DNA of 64,000 nt from Trametopsis cervina (taxonomy: Eukaryota > Basidiomycota > Agaricomycetes > Polyporales > Irpicaceae). A model generated the notes under the pieces. The model was given only the letters and a program-made list of their open reading frames with translations, was not told the DNA's origin and ran no database searches. Positions 11,066-20,100 of this stretch are shown here, one piece after another. The stretch spans positions 247,003 through 311,002 of the forward strand of contig MU278368.1 in the NCBI GenBank assembly GCA_022385755.1. Direction: 5' to 3'. The position numbers and the translations under genes are program-made. Positions within the stretch are counted from its first letter, which is position 1; every line of letters begins with the position of its first letter.

Positions 11066-11613
11066 TGGTACGCCGTACACGCCGCCATTGTTGCCCCCTA
11101 ACAGCACCTCCCAGGGGTATGCAGCGAGATCCAGCTGTGTACGATGACGCAAGCGCCTTCCGTCCCGAACGTTTCTTGAACGAGTCGGGGTCTCTTGAAA
11201 CCTCTGTGCCAGGTACTCACGGGCAAGGTCATGTCAACTTCGGTTTTGGAAAGCGGTACGGCAAACCATTATATTCTGGGATCATTTGCAACGTAACTGA
11301 CAAACCATGCACTGAAGAATTTGTCCTGGCATGAATTTTGCCCACCAGATGACCTTCATCGGTGCTGCTTCATTGCTCTGGGCATTTTCTGTCCAGAACC
11401 CGGTCGACTTGGATGGAAAGCCGCTCACCTCTGTCGCAGAAGCAATGACGAGTACCGGTGTTCTCACGTTAGTCTGTTCTACTTGATAAGTGCTCCACGG
11501 GTGTGACAGCTAAAGTTATTGTTGCACCCAGCCACCCGGCCCCGTTCCGATGCGATTTTGTCTCGAGATCGGAAAATGTTCGCTCCTTGGTAGAAGCACA
11601 GTTGTCAGAATAG
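11058..11613 (+). pseudogene. Cytochrome P450 copy 1, 3' part (heme-binding end)
   Basis: This continues P450 copy 1 after the hAT element. It holds the end of the split exon (Trp codon and donor), then the exon GMQRDPAVYDDASAFRPERF with the PERF motif. It also has the heme loop FGFGKR joined over an intron to ICPGMNFAHQ with the axial Cys, then [19 protein letters not shown], and a last exon ending VEAQLSE with TAG at 11611-11613. Every splice site matches the position used in copy 2. Apart from the hAT insertion and the lost 5' exons the coding sequence looks undamaged, so inactivation seems recent. It cannot yield a membrane-anchored P450 now. Confidence 0.88.
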
Positions 11614-11979
11614 GCCTGCGTCCACAGATCACTGGAGAACACGTTCGGTATAAGAGTTCTTTTGTATAAGGTACTAGACATGAAAGGTCGTCTGTCAAGA
11701 CACAATTCCAGGTTTTTGTGGCTGTCTCTGTGTTTGAGGCTGCCTTGTCTGAGATCCCCCTTGATCGATGTAGAAAGCTATCAGAGATATACTGAAGTCA
11801 GTCTTTATTCTTATGGCTCTCTCCTGTGCGCTTCCGTCTGGACCTGATTGCACATGTAGATTCTTTGCTCCGATATCAATTCATCCTGGATCCGACCAAC
11901 AACGCCTTTTGGTGGAAGCGCTTGGGGAAACGCTAGTCACAATCCCGTAGCGCGGTATTACGAGAGCTTGCAGCATTCG
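11614..11979. other. Intergenic region 3' of P450 copy 1
   Basis: This holds the presumed 3' end of P450 copy 1 and sequence up to the LINE target site. I see no gene or repeat in it. Confidence 0.5.
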
Positions 11980-11994
11980 GAGAAAGACGTCGTG
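11980..11994. repeat. LINE target-site duplication, left copy
   Basis: The 15 bp GAGAAAGACGTCGTG lie at the 5' edge of the LINE and recur directly after its A tail at 22542-22556. The bases just outside differ on both sides, which fixes the duplication length at 15. Confidence 0.95.
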
Positions 11995-13138
11995 TGGGGG
12001 GGAACCACCACCATCGAAAAAACCCAAAAGGTTTTTTGAGAGTCCTCGGACCCTCTAAGACAAAAGGACCACCATCCTGATGTCTATGGTAGCACATAGT
12101 GCTCGAAACCAGGTTCAAAAGACCTGTGTTTCACCCCCCCACGACGGCACCAGCTCTCAAAAGGAGTGGTGACCACAGCAACGAGCTGTACATAGCTCCG
12201 CACTGGACGGATTCACCCATCCACGAGCACATCGAGACACCCTCTCCCCACCCTTCGCAGGGAAGAAACATATACAGACAAGCAATACGAACATCGATGA
12301 GAAACCCAAGATCCAACAACCACGCGCACAGCAACAAGGGCCTCCCTAACATCTCCCCCCTCGAGAACTTCCGAATAAACATCCTGTAGCCGTTCACCGA
12401 CACCACCCTTCGCCACACTACCCACCTCCTGCTCACCGTGTCAACCGACTCAAACCCAACCCCCCCTGGAGGGGACCGAACGACCGCAGCAGGCCAGTAA
12501 CAAATGTACCACAGCTCTCGGCAAAATTAGAATAGACACCTTGTAAATACAGCGAAATACACCGAGACTGTTGTAATTACTGCACACATACCGGAAACCA
12601 GACAGCCCCCCATCACCACTCAACACCGTCGGACGCATTGACGACGACAGAGGAGGCGTCCACGACCCCACAACGTGAACGACAAATCCCCAATCCCCAA
12701 CAGGACAAGGCGCTAACTAATAAAACCTGGTATCGTACGACTCATAAAATGATCGGCATCACGGCAACACCGCGCATACGAGATAAGACGTGATGATACG
12801 GAACAAAACGACCGCTGATACACACAAGAGAACGAAACGAACCGAACGACCTCCACATACGAACTGACAAGGGACGTGAAGCGGATAACTTGGAACAATA
12901 CCTCTAGGCATGTTCACGCTTCCCCAACCCTCCATCCCTCCACAAAATACCTAAAAAACACAACAAAATGAGGGACATGGCAATATAACATTGAAACAGA
13001 AGTAACGTAATACTAGTCCTGCCCAGACGCCATATTACTTCACAACTGTCAATCCAAATTACGCGAACCAACCTAAGCGAGATAACGAAAACGCATAAAA
13101 CCCCAACACCCTCACCGAAACTCTCTAAGCACCCTACA
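11995..13138 (+). promoter_or_regulatory. LINE 5' leader with terminal hairpin
   Basis: These 1.14 kb before ORF0 lack a convincing ORF. Near the 5' end AAAAAACC (12017-12024) and GGTTTTTT (12030-12037) form a perfect 8-bp stem around CAAAA. The motif GGACCACCATC/GAACCACCACCATC occurs twice in the first 80 bases. An internal promoter is expected here in a full-length LINE, but no specific site can be identified. Confidence 0.5.
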
Positions 13139-13984
13139 ATGCTCCCTATCGTCCTCTACGACCTGCCTACCTGGCAAGACCAGTACCCTCGCTTCACCCC
13201 AACAATGCAAACCACCCCCCCGCCAATCCCGGGAATGCCACCAGGTATATACCCGCCATACCCTGCCCCAGACACCCCCGAACTTATACTACCTGCCTTT
13301 GGCCCTCCAGCTTCCCCGCCATCCTCCCCAAACCCTGAATTAGGCCCAGACGACACTCTCTTCCACGAGGCTATCCTGGGAAGGAGGCAGGAGAGCATGG
13401 GCACAGACGAAATGAGGAATGACACTCTAACCCCCCGAGGAGGTAGGCCAAGAGTAAGACACCACCGCAAACACACCTCTAATGAATATGTCACAGACGA
13501 CCGCGCTTTGCAGGATGGAAGAAACACACCTCAGGCGAGAGTCCACAATCACAATCTGCATCAGTACGCACGCGGGAGCGCCTTCATAAACGACACGAAC
13601 CGACCAGTCACACCAACGATCCAAACTGTCACGGTTCGGAACTTCGAGTCACGCCCCCTCCGCTCCCGACTCCTAACGCTCTACGTCGCTTACAAACTGC
13701 GTGAAAATCTCAAAACGCACGCCCTCATCCATGTCCGTAACGACGCTGACTATGCAATCAAACTTCCCTTCCGACTCGCCCATGTCGCCGGATTCCTTAG
13801 GGACCACGTCGCGTTCTGGGCAATCCAGGAAGATGGCGTAGGAGTGGCCGCTTTCCTCCTCTTTGTCAACAACGAATGGGTCGACCTGACGTCAGGCGAA
13901 GCCTTTGCCAAGGACATCCTAGGTCCTTCTCACTACAACCTTTACTCTCTAGTCGACCCAAACGCGGACCTTGAGGAGTTATAA
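13139..13984 (+). CDS. LINE ORF0: Pro-rich protein of unknown function, 281 aa
   Basis: I do not recognise this protein. The N-terminal third is extremely Pro-rich (TTPPPIPGMPPGIYPPYPAP). The middle is basic with His and Arg. The C-terminal half looks folded: it includes LLTLYVAYKLRENLKTHALI, LPFRLAHVAGFLRDHVAFW and FLLFVNNEWVDLTSGEAF and ends VDPNADLEEL. It lies inside the LINE, upstream of ORF1 and in the same direction, with the same A/C-rich composition. That makes it part of the element rather than a host gene. Most LINEs have one or two ORFs. A third ORF of this size, open over 846 bp, suggests selected coding function, but this is inferred from one copy. No nucleic-acid-binding motif is visible. 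Confidence 0.65.
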   Translation: MLPIVLYDLPTWQDQYPRFTPTMQTTPPPIPGMPPGIYPPYPAPDTPELILPAFGPPASPPSSPNPELGPDDTLFHEAILGRRQESMGTDEMRNDTLTPRGGRPRVRHHRKHTSNEYVTDDRALQDGRNTPQARVHNHNLHQYARGSAFINDTNRPVTPTIQTVTVRNFESRPLRSRLLTLYVAYKLRENLKTHALIHVRNDADYAIKLPFRLAHVAGFLRDHVAFWAIQEDGVGVAAFLLFVNNEWVDLTSGEAFAKDILGPSHYNLYSLVDPNADLEEL

Positions 13985-14736
13985 GGCAAAGGATGAAGGA
14001 CATGCGGACACTCGGAAAGGGGCGTGCGCCCGAACTTGGGATTAAAATAGTTAGTACTGAACGTCTACGTACCTGTATACATCCGAAACGCGAAACTATG
14101 ACCCTCTCGTAAATTGACAAAGAGCGAGCCCCTCAACGACGCACCTAGAAGATAAGAGACCTAGTCTGCTCGGACCTCACCACTCCTCAGAAAAGACAAC
14201 ACATCATGGGAAAAGGAAAATATCAGTACCAGAACAAACCCAAACATAGCCAAATGCAGATTGCAAATCATTGCGACCCTAATATACGGAAAAGACGGAC
14301 TCTTGAAACCCCTCATCACAACGACGACGACGTCTCCGGCAAACTATAACGCCTACATGCCAGAAAAACCCACATCCTCCGCACCACCTAGACCAACGAC
14401 TGACGGCAATGGACTCTGGGATATGACACTAAACCCAAAATAAAACCTCCTTCCAACACACTGTCCCGCGCCCAGACGGACGACGAAGAAAATTCACCCC
14501 CAACGAGACCGACGATGACGAGAACGGTGAGATTCACGATAACCGAGAAGACGACGACGACCAACTGACCGCAGACAGCACTCGCAAACAACGGAACTCC
14601 AAGAACCCCCAAAAAAACACACAAAACGCCGAAAGCAAAGCCTTAAAAGCAGAGCGAAAGGGAAGACGACAGACTATCACCGCCCACTCTATAATTACAA
14701 TCTCACCGCACAACCGCTTTGAACATAAAACTCAAC
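13985..14736 (+). other. LINE spacer between ORF0 and ORF1 with small ORFs
   Basis: This is mostly without long ORFs. It contains a 47-codon ORF at 14206-14349 (beginning MGKGKYQYQNKPKHSQ) and a Thr/Pro-rich open stretch at 14261-14443. Around 14465-14640 lies an acidic and Thr-rich coding-looking stretch without an ATG that could be a spliced exon or a relic. I cannot assign function to any of these. Confidence 0.4.
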
Positions 14737-16808
14737 ATGCCATCGCCATCCCCCTCAGCTGTTTGGAACTCCCCGGCTAAAGGAGTGCCAATCGAACTCG
14801 ACGAGGAGGAGTTCCCCATGCTAGGTGAGTGGATAAACACGTACAAAAACCACAACTACTAAAAACATGCATATCTGAACAACTAGCACCCCCGTGGTCT
14901 ACCCCCAAGAAAACCACGAGGAGAGGAACCCCTAACTCGACGTTCAGCTCCTCCTCGCAGGAGGGAGAAACGCAGTCCACCCCTTCTGTGGCCCCCAGCA
15001 GGATTAGCGACTCGCTCCCAACGGTCGCGGGAATCCTAGCAAGCTACAACGCCTTTGAAGTCCTGGATGCTCCCCCGAACATCGACCACCTCCCAGGAGT
15101 AGCGGACAGTATGCACGCCTTCGACCGTTCTAAAGAGGTGCGAAATTAACCTACCTAATTAAATACCCCCCTAATGAACGTAACCCAGACTCCGGAAGGG
15201 GAGCTCACACCCCCTCCTATGCCAATGGTGCAGGGAAAGCACACGGGAAGCGAACGTGGAAGACCAACTCAACCCCGCAAGAGGAAGTCTTCCGTTGGAA
15301 TAGATGACGCCCAGATCTCCAGCACCAACCCTCGCATCCGATCGAGACGATCCACCTCACCTGTTAGGAAGCGGCGACAGGAGCGACTCTCCTTACTCCT
15401 AAACATGACGGACCCACTACCACAACCTAATTTCCTCCCAGACTCTCCGACACCCCCAAGACGCCGACGCAGGAGCCCCTCTTCTGAACTGTCCTACGTC
15501 GATCCAAGGGACCTCCCACTACCAAACCCCGCCCCAGAAGACGTCCAAATGGAGCGACCCGACACTCCCCCGAACGAGCTAGCTGTCAGCAATATTTTCC
15601 CTGTACCTGCGCCTCCTCCACCAACGCCGCAACCAGAGGCACATCTAGATGAACAGCCAGCTCCGCAAGTCCCCCCTGCCGAGGACCCAACACAAGCGGC
15701 TCCTGTTCCTATGTTGGTAGACGAACCACCTAATCAAGACGCCACCGAACGTCGCCCACACATCCCGATGCGCGCAACAACAGACAAGATATCGTACGTC
15801 TACCCGCTAGACACATGGGAAGAACCACGAGGAAAGGACCCTTTATACTGGTACGACAACCTCACCACGACACAACAGACCGCATGGACCGCGTGCAAGG
15901 ACCCGGCTGTCTTAGTACGAATCGCATACGAAGGCTGCCCGACCGCGGAGACTGAGAACGCCCGGATCTCCCTCATCGAACATATCATAGAAGGAGTCTT
16001 GGTTAACGTACCGAACCTCATGGTGACAGCGCCGGCCTTCCTACACGAACCCAAAACCCCTAGGGCACCTCCCTTCTCGTATTTCGTCCAGGGAATTGAC
16101 GAAGTTGAGCGAGCCATCCTCGAAGACCTCAAATGCATCTCCACGGAGCGAGGAACGATCTTCATCACGCCTAAAAACCCCCCGATAGACACCTACATTG
16201 TCAGCCTTAAAGGAATACGACGCCCAAGACTCCCTATCATCCGGAACCACATCAACGCCGTATACGACAAATGCGGCCTCAACGCACGAATCCTCTCTCT
16301 CGTACCCTCACACCCCACCCTCAGCACCCTACCCCCGGACACCGCATGCCAGAGGATTCGCAACTCACTACGGCTTCAAGTAACCTCGGTACCGACAGAA
16401 AGCGGAGACACTATCGACATAGTCCACATCTTCATGGATCCCCCAACAACAAACCCCGTCCTATGGAGGGAATTCCGCGACGTCGCCGCCAAAGCCAACT
16501 TCAAGGAGCCAATGCTGGGTATGGGTATTATCCCCTTCGACAAATGGCGGTGCCTGTGCTGTAACAGCATGCTCCACCCGTCTGGACTCTGCCCAATTGT
16601 CCAAGAGCCTGGCTGGATCATGCCGCCAAACCGCCCGGCTGAAGCAGGAAATGCTATAGTGAACGGTGAGCAACAGGAAGAACCTCTCCCAACCGCCTTC
16701 ACGACGGTACCAGTTCCTGGATCCGCTAGAGGCAGAGGAACGGGAAGAGGACGAGGTGGCGAAAGGGGACGAGGCAGGGGCCGTGGTAGGGGATGGTTTG
16801 GAAACTGA
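14737..16808 (+). CDS. LINE ORF1 (RNA-binding, CCHC knuckle), possibly spliced
   Basis: Unspliced, ORF1 is 544 codons from the ATG at 15174. Two segments with full splice signals extend it upstream in frame. Exon A (14737-14824, MPSPSPSAVWNSPAKG through DEEEFPML) joins exon B (14887-15137) over a 62-nt segment with GTGAGT donor, CTACTAA branch-like site and CTAG end. Exon B joins exon C (15189-16808) over a 51-nt segment with GTGCGA donor and CCCAG end. This gives a 652-aa protein. It is Pro-rich at the N-terminus and contains a folded middle domain. A perfect CX2CX4HX4C zinc knuckle lies at 16551-16592 (CLCCNSMLHPSGLC), and the C-terminus is RG-rich (GRGTGRGRGGERGRGRGRG). ORF1 proteins coat LINE RNA. 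The splicing is inferred. Confidence 0.75.
14825..14886 (+). other. Intron-like segment 1 in LINE ORF1
   Basis: This is a 62-nt segment with donor GTGAGT, a CTACTAA branch-site-like sequence and acceptor AACTAG. Removing it joins two reading frames (A29 to A30). It contains in-frame stops if retained. Confidence 0.6.
15138..15188 (+). other. Intron-like segment 2 in LINE ORF1
   Basis: This is a 51-nt segment with donor GTGCGA, CTAAT branch-like site and acceptor ACCCAG. Removal fuses exon B exactly in phase to ORF1. If retained, a TAA closes exon B at 15147-15149. Confidence 0.6.
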
Positions 16809-17142
16809 ACACACATACTCCGATCCTTTAGACATCACACCTCAGTAGCACGTACCTTTATATGTTCCGTATCTGCGGCCCAATACCACTACTCCCTATG
16901 AAATAGAACTGACCTCGACTCAAATACGCAACGTACGTTTCAGAACAATACCTAAAAATAAAATACAAAAGGTATCTACAACTAAGACCGGTGCAGCCCA
17001 CATATACTAGCCGAGCTTGCTCGGGATAGGAAAGCTACACATAACGGCCACGGAGATGGGTAACCCGCCAGTAACAAGCAGATGAGACAATCGCTCGATC
17101 ATCTGCCGTGTTACAACACCCTCACGGTGTCCTACCAGTCGT
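16809..17142 (+). other. LINE ORF1-ORF2 spacer with two short hairpins
   Basis: The 334-nt spacer has CCGAG/CTCGG arms at 17011-17024 and ACACC/GGTGT arms at 17116-17130. The second ends 12 bases before the ORF2 ATG. ORF1 and ORF2 do not overlap, so ORF2 must be reached by reinitiation, an internal entry site, or another transcript. Confidence 0.5.
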
Positions 17143-20100
17143 ATGGGCATCGGAAACTCACCTTTTCAGGTCGACTGCAACACTCCTACAATAAACAACA
17201 ATGAACAACACAACACGGTAGCACAACACGGAACGGCAAATCTCCTCTCTGAGACCCAAGACGGAGGGATTCTGCCCGTCGAAACCCACGTCGATGAAGG
17301 ACTCGGAGAGATCGGTGACGGGCACAGTCCCCCCAACCCATCCCCTCCCTCACACCCGAACTCAACACAACCCACCTCAACAGACCTAACCGGATCTCAG
17401 TACCCGCAACACACCGGTGACGGACCTTATAGTCCCACGAAAAAAAGAAGACGAAAAGACAAACGCACCGCAGCCAGACTCAACATCGCCACCTTAAACA
17501 TGAAAGGACGAGGGACTATCCCTCCAGACTGCTCAAATGACAAGTGGTCGAAAATAAACCAAATTATGAGAGACGAGAAGCTAGCCATATTGGCGGTCCA
17601 AGAAACGCACCTAACCCAACAAGCAGTAGATAGTCTCCACTCCCTCTTTGGGAAAAGAATACTAATATTGCACTCCGAACCCCAGGAACGCCCCTCTACG
17701 TCAAAAGGAGTGGCCTTTGTAATTAACAAAGAACGTCTAGAAACAAAGGACATTTCCCTCACTGAGGTAGTACCAGGGCGTGCAGCCCTTCTCACATGTA
17801 AATGGCATAACACTGTTAAACTACGAATCCTGAATATATATGCACCCAATGACCGGAATGAGAATGGCAAATTTTGGGACGACCTATCGGAGACCTGGGA
17901 CTCCAAAAACTACACCAACCCAAGTGTCATGCTAGGCGACTTTAACATAGTCGAAGAAAGCAAAGATAGACTACCAGAGAGACCTGATCAGACCGCTGCG
18001 GTACATGCCCTCCAAAACCTGTGTATGAAATTTCGATTAATCGACACCTGGAGGGAAAGATACCCTGAGATACGCGAGTTCACATACAACCAAGACCACG
18101 GCTTTAGCTCATCCCGAATCGACCGAATATATCTTAATGATAGGCTTGGAAAAAATGCGATAGATTGGGCTACACAACCCGCGCCCGCAATATCAACAGA
18201 CCATATGCTCCTATCCACGTCACTGGCGGACGACAAGATCCCGTACGTTGGAAATGGACGATGGATAATTCCGAAAATAGTACTAGCAGACCACGGTTTC
18301 CTAAAATATGTCTCAGAGGCTGGAAAAAATGTCTTAAGCCGAACCAAACCAGGCGTACCGACAAGCGACCCTCGCAATATACAGCGACTCTACCACTCCC
18401 TTAAAACGGACCTGCTAGAATTCGCGAGAGCGACAGCGAAAGCCAACATACCTAAAATCATACGAAGGATTAATAAACTCAAGGAAGAAAGGAAAACGAT
18501 ACTAAACTCACCCTCCCCTCGCGATGAACAATATGTAGTAACGCAAGCAGCGGCCCTTCTTGAACGAATACACACCCTGGAAGCGCGGCGATTTAATGCG
18601 ACGAGGAAATCGATCGCGACCAAGGACTGGACCCATGGGGAGAAAATCACGAAATACTGGGTTCAAACCAGCAAAACTAAGTCCCCGCGAGACATCATCA
18701 TGGAACTTCGAGACCCACAGTCCGGTCCGCCAAAATCAGACCCCAAATATGACCTCCTCAACCCCCCAAACTACCTCAAAACCTCGAAACAAATGGCCGA
18801 GGCCGCAAAGAGATACCACGAAGACCTGCAAACACAGGACACTGGGCAGCTCCCCCGACAACTGCGACTGAACGAAATAAGAGAAGTCACGTCGACACTG
18901 GAGTCAACACTACCGAAAAAAGGGAGGAGGATCCTAAATCGCGCTCTCACCTGGGATGAAATTGAGGAAGCCCTAAACCTTTGCTCCCCTGGCAAAGCAC
19001 CAGGAATTGACGGAATACCGTACGAACTCTGGAAAGAACTACACCGTCAATTCATATCATACAAAGGCAGCCATAACCCACACCTAGATATCATGCTCCT
19101 GCTCCAACTACTCTTCAACGACATTGAAGACAACGGGGTGTATGACGGGTCCAATTTTGCAGAAGGGTGGATCGCCCCCATCTACAAAAAGAAAGACCAA
19201 CGAGAAATCGCAAATTATAGACCCATCACGCTCCTCAACACGGATTACAAGTTACTCACCAAAGCACTATCAATGAAATTATCGCGGTGGATTCACACGA
19301 TCGTACACCCTGCGCAAGCCGGTTTTATCCCACAAAGATCGATCTTTGACCAAACGAATCTAGCACGACTCATGACAGACTATGCGGAGGCTACTGAAGA
19401 AAACAGGATGATTGTAGCATTGGACCAAGAAAAAGCGTACGATAAAATCACTCACGACTATCTCTGGGAAGTACTAACCTCCCTAAAAATTCCAAAATGC
19501 TTCATCCGAACGATCAAATCCCTATATAGGTCAGCGCAATCGGCAGTCATGATTAACGGAGTCCTTAGCACAAAATTCCAGATAACCAGAGGGGTAAGGC
19601 AAGGAGACCCACTCTCCTGTCTCCTTTTCAACCTCGCTATAGAACCACTCGCATGTATGATCCGGGCATCCCCTCTCACTGGGTACCAAATTCCTGGAAT
19701 GAAAGAACGCATCATTACGACGCTCTTCGCGGATGACACTACGGTATACCTATCACAATGGGACCACTACTCCGATCTCCAAGACATCCTCAAGCTTTGG
19801 TGCAGGGCCTCAAAAGCAAAATTCAATCTGGAAAAAACCATGGTTATCCCAATTGGCACCAGCCCATACCGTAACTCCGTAATAATGCGAGCAAACCTAC
19901 CTGATGGCCAAGAACCCCTCCCGCCAGAAGTCACCGTAGCGAAGGATAAAACCATGACGAGGATCCTAGGTGCCTGGATAGGGAACGACATAGACCCAAT
20001 GGCACCCTGGCAGCCTGTCCTTAAATCCCTTAAACAACGCCTCCTCGAATGGGGAAGAACCAACCCAACCCCCTTTGGAAGACGACTCATCGCGAACATG

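Noticed and set aside
14829..15149. A free-standing 106-codon gene
   Set aside because: Its first codons lie in an intron-like segment and its end runs into another. It fits better as the middle exon of LINE ORF1.
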